DNA of 64,000 nt from Volvariella volvacea V23 (taxonomy: Eukaryota; Basidiomycota; Agaricomycetes; Agaricales; Pluteaceae), in contig KB722772.1 in the NCBI GenBank assembly GCA_000349905.1, positions 62,001-126,000 of the forward strand, in the 5' to 3' direction. Both the position numbers and the translations under genes were made by a program. The notes under the pieces were generated by a model, which was not told the DNA's origin, did not search any database, and saw only the letters and a program-made list of their open reading frames with translations. Of this stretch, positions 32,541 through 43,544 are shown in pieces (the stretch's first letter is position 1; every line of letters begins with the position of its first letter).

Positions 32541-34306
32541 TGTCAGTCTTGGTAGCAGGGGAGTAGAAGAAGGAGAGTGGGTGTGGAGTCGAGCTGCGGA
32601 AATGTAGAACCGTGGAACGGTGAGATGGAGAAAATTGGGATGGAGTCTTTATACTCACTACGCTGCGACCAACACGGCTTACAGCTAGCTGATCGTTGTC
32701 CATATGAGGGAGATCTGCGCATCGCCACACGAGTAAGAGTTGCGCATAACGCAGCACTTCAAGCTACCATCCGGATGGTACGAGATGCGACGCGCCACAA
32801 AAGAGCCGACAGGCTCTTATTCTTGTGTCAACTCGTAGATCACTCTACGTGGTTTAAGTGATTGTAGCCCTGGTAGAATAGCGTTTCACTCACGAAAGAG
32901 TGTAGTGCCTTTCTATCAATCGTGATGTGGTATTTTCCCAGACTCCGACCTTGATGATGATGGAATTAGCACGCAAACCAAGAATACCACGTCCGACATC
33001 GCTCGTCCTTCCAACTGAGGACGACATGCAACAGCCACACAACTTTCCACGAGCACCAGACCCTATTCTGCACGACATCAAAGGGCGGTCCACGCCACTC
33101 GTATAGATGATCCGGTCTAAACGACGGGAAGCCGACCCAGTCTCCCAGGGCCGTCAACCCGCAGGGCCTTGTTCTGTCGCCGACGATCATGGGTGGCGCC
33201 ATACCGATGTCAGGACGCAAGTCGAGAACATGCCCAGCCACACTTCCAAGTGGAGTTAATGGGCTCGTGAGTGATGGCACAAGGGGTAGAGGGGCCAAAC
33301 GTGCTGGGCCGGAGTAGATTGGTTTTGCTTTGAAAGTCAAAATGCAAAGGGCGCTTACCTCATTCATAAAGGTGATTTCTCAATTAAGAAGGACTAAAAT
33401 GTTGACGAAGTAATCGAGGAACGTGTCTGCAGCCAGCAGGGAGGTTTGGGAGACTTAGGCCAAAGGGAAAATGCAGAGCCCAGAGTCGCATGTCCGGCGT
33501 AAAGTGGCAATGCACAAACCAAATTAGTGGCACGGTACTTCAATTGACCCGCCTGTCGAATATCGTCATTTGAATAGCGCTCCGTCGTTTTGAGGTCGAA
33601 AACAACAGAGTTCGGTGCTTGCGCAGCGCCACCGTTTATCTGGAGGACCTGAGCAAGGCATTTTGCGAAACTCTGGCCAGGGTCACTTGATTGTTGCATG
33701 TAGCCCGCGCAAAAGTGCTAGCCAGGCAGCGTGAGACTATATCAACTTTCACCATACGGGGTTGCGTGGCACACAAGCAACAATAGCGGTCATTGACGTG
33801 GGGGCCTGAGCAAGTATAGGTGGAAGCCTGGATAAATTCAGAATTAGACGCCGAATTGAAGGGGTAGTGTTAGTTATTGGACGAGTAATTTACGGGTTAC
33901 TGACAGCTCCCGTTTTGCGACAGTGCTTTTGGATAGCGATAGGTCCGCAGTGGTCGGTTCTGGCGTCTTAGCATCGCTACAGATTACCGAGTGCCTTGGA
34001 GTCTAATAGAAACAAACAAAAGCACAGCAAACGTCCTCCCATAACGCCGCGGCGCTAACTATGTGATCAAGCTGGTGCATAAATTACTGAATTAAAGGGA
34101 CGACATGTTCCTGCTCACTGGCCGCGACAATGGAACTCCTTGATGTCCATGCCATTTCTTCTTGAACTCATCAAGGTACGAGGTGTAGTCAACAACTTGA
34201 AGGGACGACAGGTACACATTCGGACACACTGATCCCTAACTCAACAGTCGTATATTGCATTGAGACACCAACTAATTTTAGACCAGCTAGAGTACATATA
34301 GAAGCA
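32541..34306. other. Intergenic with weak minus-strand frames
   Basis: Two ATG-started minus frames, 33367-32966 (133 codons) and 33699-33394 (101 codons), have no recognisable motif. The first runs into a consensus donor ('gtaagc') three codons after its ATG, so it may be a mis-read exon/intron border. No gene is claimed. Confidence 0.25.
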
Positions 34307-36560
34307 CTAATGATATTCTAGTGTGCGAAGACCCTGAGGCAAATTAGGGTTTTCCACCACTTTGTACATGGCAATCCTAGTTAGATATCCTATCTCGAAT
34401 GTCTCCAGCGTCGAACTTTTCACAAGCAAGCCCACTTTCACTGACATTAAAAATGATGTAGTGTCAGCATCCCAGATCCCGTGGTTGCGGACCCCTTCCC
34501 AAGGGGTTGAACACCAAATTGTTAGGCTTTCTGAAAAACCAGACATATAATCCAGGACACGTGAAAACGTTTCGCGTGTTGTGGGCCAATTAGAAGGAAA
34601 ATGGATGGTGAGAGCTATGAGGTGTGGAAACTGAGAGGGTGGAGGCCAAGTTCTTGGGTTGAGCATTAACCCTTTCAATGAATCTGGAGAAAATTGAGTG
34701 TGGAAGCATGATTGGGGAGAATGGATTGAGGAAAGACTGTTGAGGTTAAATCAATATTGGTTGAGTGGCATATGTGTATTTCTAATCCTTCAAGTCCCTG
34801 ATAGGATGCCAGATATTCCATGAGCAAGGTAGAGAATGTGGGTACCACAGTTCCACAGTATGCACCACAATGGGTTTAGGTCAATCAGAGGAACAGGATT
34901 TTGTATTGGAGAACAGAACAAAGAAAGGGGTCATAAATTTTTCATGGAGAGAAAGCTAAAGGGAGTGTGGGCATCCGTTGACACATGCAGACCAAGGTGT
35001 GCCAGCTTGTTGTATATGGGTGTTGTGGAAAAAGCAAATACTCAGATTCTATTTCCAAGTGAAGAATAGTAAGTAAAGAGGGTAAGTAAAGAGGCTTGCT
35101 CATAGTTGCTTACCTATTCCCAAGCAAAGAATCTTTAAAGCTGGGGAATAGGTGGCAAGAGTAGTATGGTATATATACTACTTGAAGATAAATAAAGGTA
35201 AATAAAGGGGTATAATCTCTTGGGTGAAGAGAAGTGAGGGGGTAAGAATGAATGTAGTAAAGTGGGAGTTCTGAGCAAAGAGTGTAGCACATAGACCAGG
35301 GGACGCATAAGCTGGGTCAGCATATACATGTAAGCCTGTGTCATGCACAGTCAATGTGGGAAGGGGACAGAGTCATATGAAATCATAACTGGTCATCTGA
35401 CTCGACACATGTCATCTAGGACAAGATCGAATTATCAGATGCAATAAGAACAAAGGGTATACCATAAGTAGGAAAGCAGAGATGGGTAAGGTGGGAATGG
35501 CTATCATAGATGAGGGTGTAGGGTATGGATGAGTGGATGTGTGTAGGTAAAGGTGATGAGTAAAGGGAAAGATGGGGTAATGCTTATTATGTATTGAAGA
35601 TAAAATGAGATGGGTGTACTTGGAAATGAGTAAGGAAAAGAGAAAAGAAATAATGAAGATGCTTGATGGGTGTCTGGGTGTAGGTATAGACGCTTGGTGG
35701 GCACCTGAATGTCAGACATTTATGTCAGGGGCTCTTACAAGCCCTGACAATGGGTCCCACAATGGACAAATCCTCGAGTGGCAATTCACCCAAGCCAGAA
35801 GGAAACAAATCCTCCAACGGAATAGTGAAAGAACTGCATTCTGTGCTCAAATACACACACAGAAGGCTAGAATGTGAACGAAATATGCTCCTCAACGTTG
35901 TGGTGAGCGATAATCCACGTTCGGAACAGTTCATTCCCAAACATTCCTAGTGGTTATCTTCAATGTGCAGCCACTCGAAGGTGGGATTGGAAATGACAAA
36001 TCGTGGGATAGGTTCGAATGCCGAAATTAGATGGTGGAAACCGAAGAAGGATGATGTTACTCCTCTGTTGGTCGCAACCTGTATTGTCTGAAGTAGCATT
36101 TCAAAAGGTTGTCTGCAGTATTTGGGCTCTTGTATTTCCTCCTTCGTTTAACCCACTAGTGTACACCAATACTGTTTACAGAGGCGAGCCTAGCAAGCTC
36201 AGTCCATAATGAAGGACAGCTTCCTTTGGACTTTTGGAAACGCTAAGCAACACAAAGTGGTCGTAATCGAGCATAACCTCTAACCATAAGACCAAAGGGA
36301 TCAGCGACCCAGAAATTGGTTCAAATGGCGGGACTGATTTAGTTGGAGCGGTGCAGCTATTGGGATCATGGTTTGTTGGGCCATCGTATTCATCGGTAGA
36401 AAGCCAGGAGAGATACACACCACCCACTAAGAATTGGGTGAAGAAGAAACGAAATCTATGCCAAACAAGCTGGAGATTCCTGATGTCTTTACAGTAGTTC
36501 TCATAATCCCCATCAAAGAGTTCATGAATGGAGGAAAGGAATGTCGCAAATTCTAAAAAT
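34307..36560 (-). pseudogene. Decayed F-box gene, subfamily 1, with insertions
   Basis: Minus-strand fragments align in order with the intact gene at 22764-24341. 'LQLVWHRFRFFFTQFLVGG' and 'YDGPTNHDP' come from near 36400. 'LEDLFPSGLGELPLEDLSI' lies near 35800, and in another frame 'EYLASYQGLEGLEIH' near 34800. 'NPRTWPPPSQFPHLIALTI' follows near 34640. The reading frame is broken several times. About 830 bp of unrelated purine-rich DNA (near 34880-35715) separates the last two parts, and a SINE-like element abuts the 5' end near 36560. Confidence 0.75.
34880..35715. mobile_element. Unidentified insertion in an F-box pseudogene
   Basis: In the intact relative the flanking protein segments are about 65 codons apart; here more than 800 bp lie between them. 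The inserted DNA is AT-rich with a strong purine bias on the plus strand, and contains reiterated 'ggtaagtaaag' and 'ggtaaataaag' motifs near 35066-35210. Near its right edge is a hairpin: 'tgtcaggg' (35723-35730) paired with 'ccctgaca' (35742-35749). No coding capacity. Ends are approximate, and the class is unknown. Confidence 0.4.
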
Positions 36561-36980
36561 GGGTTTTGACCGATCCCGACCCGCCGTGACCGCCTTCGAA
36601 CCGACCCCCGGTCGGAGCCGGTCACGACAGACACGTTTGTGTCACGACTATTCCTACCATCAGTCCCGACCGTCGTCGCGACCACGGCAGTGACCGAGGG
36701 AATGACTAAACGCCACATGGTAGGGATAGCTGTTATGACACAATGAGAGAGTAGCTCCGACCAAAAAAGGATTTTGCTGTGACGTGTACAACATGCGGCC
36801 GGGAGTGATGCGGGAAAGGAAAGGACTATAGTTGGACCGGTCGGACCACTACTGAGACAGTTGTAAATTTTTTGTTATTACTGGGGTTTGAACTCGGGAT
36901 CTCAGCAGAAGGGACTCACGTGGTATATCTCAACTTGACGGGCATAGTTACCACTACGCCAAATAGCCATACATTACAGT
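36560..36980 (-). mobile_element. tRNA-derived SINE-like element
   Basis: Read on the minus strand, the element starts with a tRNA-like head that has a good Pol III A box, 'tggcgtagtgg' (36961-36951), and a B-box-like 'gagttcaaacc' (36895-36885). The cloverleaf is degenerate. It continues through a GGTC/GACC-rich body and stops where F-box homology begins near 36560. Related GGTCGGACC-type sequence occurs near 52733-52760 and possibly 39960-40130. No coding capacity. The boundaries are estimates. Confidence 0.4.
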
Positions 36981-37008
36981 CGTAACTCAGGTCATCATAT
37001 AGTACGCA

Positions 37009-38742
37009 TTAGTAGGTGTAGATATCGTCTGCTTCCTCCTCTCCTTCTTCTGGTTCTGGTTTTATCAATGGTGCAGTGACGATAGGAGTGCCTGAGCCGG
37101 GTTGAGTTGAAACTATGGCAGCCTCACTGTTAGCCACTTCTCTGATATCTAAAACAGTATTCCCGATATCCAGCATGCAAGACTCCGTTGTGATGTGAGC
37201 GACGCTGTATCTGGACCAGAACTACGATTCAGACAGCTCCGTGGCTGCGTTACACCAAATTAGATTTGGGTGGCATATGTGCTCACGAACAACCGACTAT
37301 AACACAAAATCAACAAATGTGAAAACTTATAAACATGAATCTGACCTCGCTCTTCCGTCGGAGGGTTTCGTCGTTGATGATTTGGTCCCACAGTAATGTG
37401 TATGGGCTCTCGAAGTTCTTAGTGGCAAGGTTTGCACCGGACTATGAAGGAATTGGAAAACATTGGAGGGATACAGATAGTACAGCGTAGTGAAATAAGG
37501 GCGAGGGGAAGGAGACGAGGACGCGATCGAAGTAAAGCTGCTTTCGAGGGTTTTCCAAGTGATATCAGACTGGGCCTTGAGCATTAGCTCTACAGATGGT
37601 CCCTCCACTTGTTCAGGTTTGACATAAGTTTCATCCGTCGCAACTGGATACCAAACTCTCCAGCACAGAATCCTGGCCAAGATGGCCATCAACTTGGGGA
37701 GCATAGCTCTAAGAGCTTCCGTCGAGTGTACTGCAAAAATAGGAAGCAATTTGACGAGGAGGGTGAGAGTAGCAGTACAAAGGGTCAATGAATTGTCGAA
37801 GAGTAGTAAGTGTATTAGGCTGGTCATTAGAGGATGTGTAGCCAAAACACTCGAAGAGACTCCGAATCGTGGTCCTGACGTATACAGATTCAGTAGCATA
37901 AGGAATTGAAGGCGCATTTATGGTGTCGCGAAATGGATGTCGATTTTGGACATTAAGTCCTAAGTGCCAATTTCTTGAGCGGTAGTGAAGCTATATTGAT
38001 CCAAGCACATACATTAGGTCGTTCATTACCATACTTAAGCAGAATATCTCCTAGGTTTGTTTTCCAGCGGGATCGTTTCTCCCGCTGCTCCTCATCCAAT
38101 CCAGCCCATTCCAACACATCCTCGCCAGAGCCCTCGTTAAAAGCATCAAGGAGGTATAGGTCAAACAATCACCTTCGAAAGCCTTTTACTCTTTCTCTAT
38201 ATTCGGCGCAGTCCCTCTGAAGGGCAGTGATTACGAGCTCCTTTGCGTGGTTGATTGCCGCATTAGAAATTTAGGCTGTTTCAAGGCAGGTCGCAGGACG
38301 ACGTCAAACCAAGAGATAACGGAGGTAGGAGGCAACACAGGATTAAGGTGGTACAGAATGGCTAGGAATATCTCTGTTTGGATGAGCGATGAGTGGTCTA
38401 TGACATCGTGGTGGATGGTGGCTAGCTGTTCCTTGAATGAAGGGAATGGATCCGGGTGATCTTGAGAGGAGACAAGGACCACGAATTCATCAACCAGGGT
38501 TAATAGGTCGGCTGTTGGCAGGCAGTCCGAAGTACCCTCGAGTACCGCATGGATATGATAAGCAAGCACTGAGCCTGGCATCCAATCGAGGTTCTGCAGT
38601 GACTAAAGTGGATGAGCATTATCATCTCGTCAAGCCGCAAGGGCTCCACGTGTCTGCCATTCACGACCATATGTAACAAATTATAGCAGGGTCAAACAAG
38701 CACGCCCCGCCTGCTCATCGTTGAGGGTGTCGAGCTCAATCT
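37009..38742 (-). pseudogene. TSC1: Decayed TSC1 (hamartin) gene
   Basis: Minus-strand segments in order resemble fungal hamartin, the TSC1 half of the GTPase-activating complex that restrains Rheb and TOR. They include 'VLEGTSDCLPTADLLTLVD', 'NAAINHAKELVITALQRD', 'LFDLYLLDAFNEGSGEDV', 'LLMLLNLYTSGP'-like 'FLMLLNLYTSGPRFG', 'LLVKLLPIFAVHS' and 'YYLYPSNVFQFL'. Lesions seen: in-frame stops at 38681-38683 (TAA), 38169-38171 (TGA), 37918-37920 (TAA) and 37222-37224 (TAG), and frame changes near 38264-38272 and 37435-37442. Spliceable introns remain, for example 38008-37955, so this is not a retrocopy. The C-terminal coiled-coil part is absent. The upper boundary is uncertain. Confidence 0.75.
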
Positions 38743-38890
38743 ATAGCCCGAAGAGAGACTTAGATAAGGTATGCCAGACCAATCGCCCATGTCGGTGCCC
38801 CTGTGAGACGCAAGTTTCATAGTCGCATCGTGTTATTGCTGGTGGATTGCTCAGGTTCACTGTGGATGTACTAATTCAGTGGTTCCATAG

Positions 38891-39130
38891 ATGTCTGCTC
38901 ATATAGAGGAAGTTCACTCTGACCACTCCGACTACAAGCATGACCACGATCATGACCACGAACACGACCATGATCACTCCCATGAAGATCCCACCTCTGC
39001 GGCTACCTTGGAGAAGGTGCAATCACGTTCCGAGCGGAAAGCGAGGAAGGCCAGCTTGGGCTTGAAAGAGAGTTCCCAATATTACTCGGGTGACACTGAG
39101 GAGACCTAAGGACGTATGCACATAAGTCGC
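38891..39130 (+). pseudogene. EGD2: Truncated NAC-alpha (EGD2) fragment
   Basis: An ATG opens an acidic, His/Asp-rich N-terminus. 'SRSERKARKASLGLK' follows, matching the start of the NAC domain of the nascent-polypeptide-associated complex alpha subunit, a ribosome-bound chaperone. The frame then shifts: the expected block 'VPNITRVTLRRPKDV' is readable one base out, from about 39070 to 39115. Nothing further of the NAC or UBA domains follows. The fragment is dead. Its N-terminal 'HDHDHDHEHDHDHSHED' run is unusual. Confidence 0.65.
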
Positions 39131-39314
39131 ATTAGGCGTGGAACCATGTGGAGGAGATCTCATCAATGCCAGTAAGTATGTCTACTGCACTATAAGTGAA
39201 CTACTAATTAATATGCGCAAAATTAGTCATGGCGGCAAGCGAGTAGTCTTCTTCTGTCTTGTATTCCCGCTCTGTACTATCATCCATGAATCCAATCATT
39301 TGCGATTCTGATTA

Positions 39315-39935
39315 TCACTGGACATTAGAAAAGATCTCCCAGAGTCTAAGTTCTACATAGTAGTTCGACCTCTCCCAACCATCCTGGACAATTTCAACAC
39401 CTTTGCAGCCTTCCGGTTGTGCATCGGGCTTTTCTACGACCAAACCAAGGTCATGAGCAGCCATTACGACCAGATCAGTTAGCTCTCCTTTAGCAAACAT
39501 GTGGTAATATCGATTGAAGGTTTGCAATTCTAGATTATTCAAAACCCATGGAACGACAACGTCCACGCCTGTCTCAATAGAAGGATCATCGATAGGTATT
39601 TTCCTTTTGGAAAGTGAGTCTTGCTCTATGGCCCATATGTAAATTAGGATGCGCCCATGTCTGGACGAGACTGCATGAAGAAGTCGCTGTTGGTATCTGG
39701 TGAAGCTAGTGATATACTCTAAGTCAGAAGGGATTTCACCTGTACTGCGAGCTTTCTTCGTTCTGGCGTTGCAAGGTGGTGTATCGTTGCAATAGAAATC
39801 GCGTAATCCTAAATGGCGAATGTTAAATATATAATCAAGTAAACCCAAAATTGAACACCTACGAATGCACCTGCTCGCCAATTTGATCCTAGAACGTCTT
39901 GAATAAAGCTCGAATGGGGCAAGAGCACTGCTCAC
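39315..39935 (-). pseudogene. TRM9: 5'-truncated TRM9-type tRNA methyltransferase fragment
   Basis: Three joinable minus-strand exons remain: one ending at 39862 ('NWRAGAF'), then 39808-39740 ('DYAISIATIHHLATPERRK') and 39686-39315 ('ILIYIWAIEQDSLSKR', 'DVVVPWVL', 'FNRYYHMFAKGELTDLV', 'VQDGWERSNYYVE'). These are the C-terminal motifs of the Trm9/ALKBH8 methyltransferase, which completes wobble-uridine mcm5U modification. The splice sites and frames are intact. The SAM-binding N-terminal half is not contiguous: GGTC-rich sequence begins near 39960. A weak echo of a 'LD.G.GN.K' motif near 40340 may be its displaced start. Not functional as it stands. Confidence 0.62.
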
Positions 39936-40525
39936 GGCAGTTATCACGAGATAAGATAAGACACAACCTGACCTGGAGGTCAAGACCCCAACCCCAACCG
40001 TGAACCTAGGGCTGCGACCAATTGGACAAGTCGTAGCCGAACCCCAAGGTCCCAACCTGGTCCTTCCCGATCAGGAGCGAGTAACGACCCGTCGCGACCA
40101 GGTCCGAACTAAGGGTCAGTCGGAACCCAAAATAGAAATTTGCGACAGACCTCGTTTGGACAGCTTTCAAAGGCAGATAATTGAGCCACAGAGTCGAGCA
40201 TCTCGACCAAGTAGTTACACACGAAGGAGTGAGCTGGTCGATGCCTGATACACAAGCGATCTGAGGTGCTGGACGCGAGATTGAGCAACCGCCCACAAAT
40301 GGACCCAGCACAGCGGTGCTTGAATACAGCGGGAATTTGCGATGCCCGACCTGATCCAAATGTCCAACACCGCCTGCCGCAAAAAGGTACAAACCTGTTG
40401 TTCACTCAGATTCTGCTTCGGAAATCTTTCAATACTGGAAGCCATTGTATTTAAGACAACTAGATTGGCTATAGATCCAAACGCTCCAAAGGGTTACAAG
40501 TTGGAAGGCAACTAAAAAGGAACTA
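39936..40525. other. GGTC/GACC-rich sequence and possible TRM9 debris
   Basis: 39960-40150 is dominated by 'cgacc' and 'gtcccaacc'-like units. The minus strand at 40445-40215 starts with an ATG and is open for 76 codons without clear identity; in a neighbouring frame it may hold SAM-motif debris of TRM9. Confidence 0.3.
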
Positions 40526-40608
40526 GCCCACCGCGAGGGTCGAACTCGCAGCCTTCAGATAAATCCCACCTAAGAGTCTGACGCTCTATCCGATTGAGCT
40601 AGGCGGGC
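40526..40608 (-). tRNA. tRNA-Lys(CTT) with a 10-nt intron
   Basis: On the minus strand the acceptor stem 'gcccgcc' pairs with 'ggtgggc' (one G-T pair). The D arm is 'gctc...gagc', the anticodon stem 'tcaga' pairs with 'tctga', and the T arm is 'gcgag-ttcgacc-ctcgc'. The anticodon CTT lies in 'ctCTTa'; a 10-nt intron (plus-strand 40561-40570) follows the base 3' of the anticodon, the canonical site. An A-run on the plus strand at 40514-40518 supplies the Pol III T-stretch just downstream. The 3' CCA is not encoded, as expected in eukaryotes. Confidence 0.93.
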
Positions 40609-40965
40609 GGATGTGCAGGGTCCATTGGTGGGAAATATAAAGTGGAGGGAGCAGGAAGGGTTTTGGTGAGTGTCGTGGTGGACTCTGAGTAAGACGCATC
40701 AAAATTGGTACTAAAAATAGACCTATTCACCATTGTGGAAGCATTTTCAGGCAGTTGGTCTTATTAACCCTTCACCAGAGGTCTTGAAGACCGTTGATCG
40801 AATCCCACCACTGAAGATTGTGTGGACTGTGTAAGCCTTGAAAGCATTTTACAAGCGAAGAAGGAGTACAAAGACATACACATATAAATTCTAGTATAAC
40901 TGGAAAAAAACTGAACACATTTCCCAAAGCAAAAAGCCACGATGCGGCAAGCCGCCGTCGTCCCT
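40609..40965. other. Intergenic, no gene seen
   Basis: Upstream of the tRNA and downstream of an F-box gene; nothing recognised. Confidence 0.3.
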
Positions 40966-42516
40966 CTATTTTTCCACAACAACCTTTCCAACTTCTTGTC
41001 TTATTTTATCAACAATTTCAGAGTCCAAATGCTCAATTCGGCTTTGAACAAACGTCAACTTTTCTATCCTCAATCCCTGCTGTCTCCTTCCTCCCAGCCA
41101 ATCGACAAACGAGTTCCAAGTTCCCGTAGCATCGAATCCACTCTCCGTACCGATATCCCATAACACGATCGTTTTCAGCCCTGGGAAAAGAACGCACGTA
41201 TTTCGCGATGTTTGCTTCAAACATGCGTTATTGCATAACGATGGGAGTTGTTCATTGATAGAGAACAGAAACCACTCGAGTAGATGGATATCTTTAATGT
41301 GGAGGATATGTACACTTGTGACTGCATGAAGATAGAAAAGGACGTATCGAGTGTAAATGTCATGCCGTCTCTGCGTGTTGCCTAGACCGACTGTCTGAAT
41401 GCTGATGTTGAGGGATGCCATAAATTGAGGGAGCTGTTCCATGAAGCAATGAAAAGCGCCATGATCGGGGGAGTATTGTCCGTTAGCTAAGAACCTATTG
41501 TCCACCCTGACGACGTTATTCCCTGCTGTGTCCACGATTTTCAACACAATTTCGAATTCATCACTAGTTCCCACAGAGAGCGCGTGAGATCCATCTGTAA
41601 CTCTCTTAAGATTATCCGAACGAATCGTCCTCTCTAAAAGCCGGAAGAAAGGTAGCACATCGCGTTCGCAGATATGTTGGCGGATGACCACATGTTGAAG
41701 CGATGGAAGATTAAGGCGAAAGAACACTGATAAATCGACCTCGTTCAACTGCAGATACGAAAGATCTGGGAGCGTGATCGATTCTACTGCGTCCTCCAAT
41801 CCTCTGCAACTCATGATGAATAGTCTACGAATAGCTAGGCATGCCTTGAGTATGTCCACTCCATGTTTAGGATCCGGGCATTCCAAGACGAGGACAGCAA
41901 GCGCTGGAAGATGGGAGAGATGACGATGCCAGATCGCAACAGGTAGACCCCCACGGTCTCCACTCGCAGTGTCTCCGCCGCTATCGGGTACTCTAGAGTT
42001 GTGTCCACCATTAGTTGGTGTTTCTCCAAGGCCATGAAAAACCGGTTCTGGGTGAATGCGCAGCGAGTGGATCCTGTGCATGTTAGCGGCCAGCCGTTGG
42101 AGCATACGATCGTAATCCACCAAAGATTGGCAAGACCAGGTGTCGATGTAGAGGGGGTAATCCTTCGAACGATCAAGAGAGGTATTAAACCTCTCTACGT
42201 TGGCCATGCAAATGAATGACCACAACGCCGGATAAGCTACTGCAACGTCTCTCCAATAGGAATAGATGTGGGTCAGTTTGATAAGGTCGGGACTGCAACA
42301 CATCGAATTATTATGGGAGAAGGTGAGAAAAGTGGGTTTCCATGAAGCATCAATTGTAGGCTTCAAGATGGAGACGATAAGTTCTGGAGGAAGTCGTGAA
42401 ATAGGTAGAAGTGAATTTCGCCGTCGTAACAAGTCTACAGGAGCAGGCTGCTCCTTGAACTTGGCAATCTGGGTGTCGAACTCCACGATTCGAGTTTGGA
42501 GGTGAGGAGAAAACAT
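40966..42516 (-). CDS. F-box protein, subfamily 2 (copy A1)
   Basis: Single exon, 516 residues, ATG at 42516. A short helix that may form a coiled coil (about 5-35) precedes the F-box 'ISRLPPELIVSILKP' (about 39-53) and 'LTHIYSYWRDVAVAYPALW'. The rest is irregular leucine-rich sequence, with a near-C-terminal stretch of several cysteines ('CNNACLKQTSRNTC'). It is very similar over its whole length to the plus-strand gene at 53010-54560, which is exactly as long. Likely an SCF substrate receptor. Whether the cysteines bind metal is unknown. Confidence 0.87.
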   Translation of the reverse strand: MFSPHLQTRIVEFDTQIAKFKEQPAPVDLLRRRNSLLPISRLPPELIVSILKPTIDASWKPTFLTFSHNNSMCCSPDLIKLTHIYSYWRDVAVAYPALWSFICMANVERFNTSLDRSKDYPLYIDTWSCQSLVDYDRMLQRLAANMHRIHSLRIHPEPVFHGLGETPTNGGHNSRVPDSGGDTASGDRGGLPVAIWHRHLSHLPALAVLVLECPDPKHGVDILKACLAIRRLFIMSCRGLEDAVESITLPDLSYLQLNEVDLSVFFRLNLPSLQHVVIRQHICERDVLPFFRLLERTIRSDNLKRVTDGSHALSVGTSDEFEIVLKIVDTAGNNVVRVDNRFLANGQYSPDHGAFHCFMEQLPQFMASLNISIQTVGLGNTQRRHDIYTRYVLFYLHAVTSVHILHIKDIHLLEWFLFSINEQLPSLCNNACLKQTSRNTCVLFPGLKTIVLWDIGTESGFDATGTWNSFVDWLGGRRQQGLRIEKLTFVQSRIEHLDSEIVDKIRQEVGKVVVEK

Positions 42517-43544
42517 TTGGATGAGAGCAATTGAGCTTGGTGCTCGAGATCAAGAAGTGGTGCTGCGGGTTGGCGCACCGCCTCCAACACGTGTGAGAAA
42601 GCGCTTGAATAGTGTTAGCTTCAGCCAATAAGGCAACTAGGCGAAATAGAAATGCTCCAACCTCTTATATCTATAGGCTCGCTGCCCGCACGATCGACTT
42701 TGGAATCACCATCTAATATCACCCAAGGAAAACCTCCCATTCCATAACGGGGATAAGAGACGAAGCATCTCTACTTGTATGGCTGCCACCAGTGATTTTG
42801 CACAGCACAGCTAGTGGCTAGCAGCCAACCACCTATTGCACGAGTCTGCAGATTCGAGTGTGAGGATTTTACCCTACATCGTGGCATTTTCTCTTCCCGT
42901 CCATGGCCTCTGCATTTAAATTGCTTATGTATTCGCATATCTACCATTCAAACCTCGAACTCGCATGTAGATTCCCTCGTGGAATCAACACCAGTGTCTC
43001 TCCATTCCCAGAATTCATTTTGTCATTCAGTCCGAACCGTCACGTCGAGGCCAAGCTTTGCTTCTTGACCACGAGCAGAATTTGGGGCCTTGTCCGTGAC
43101 TGCTGGTACAGTATGCATAATGGAAGAATAACTTGTAGCATGCCCGATCTGCGAACCGTAATTCAAACGCCACAACCGGCGAGATTGAGATTATCTGTTC
43201 CGTATAGAGCTCGAGGACCTCAGGCTGTGGAGCGTACAACTCGCGAAATCCCTATTGAGCGATTTAGGCAAGACATATTGCTACCAAGAAGTTGGGACAT
43301 CTCATTGTGTTTGTCGAGGCAAGGAATCGATTCAAGCTAGTGCACCTCTCGTGCCGCTCCTATTCCTAAGATTGACAGGCTCCACAGACATAAGACACAC
43401 ACAAACATATTAAGGCTACATAGTATTAACAAAATACATATCCCGGTATGCCTGCATTACCACTTAAAGTCCTGTACACCCCCGATCCACGACACAGACA
43501 CAAAATCCAGCCACCCCACGAGGCGCCTCGTGCTCTACCTACCC
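42517..43544. other. Intergenic between two tandem F-box genes
   Basis: A 145-codon plus frame at 42903-43340 lacks any motif. No gene is claimed. Confidence 0.3.

Noticed and set aside
33394..33699. ATG-started 101-codon minus frame
   Set aside because: No recognisable domain and no exon context; kept only as a note in the intergenic entry.
37009..38742. TSC1 remnant as a functional multi-exon gene
   Set aside because: Stops and frame changes fall inside conserved blocks where no splice signals could remove them without losing those blocks.
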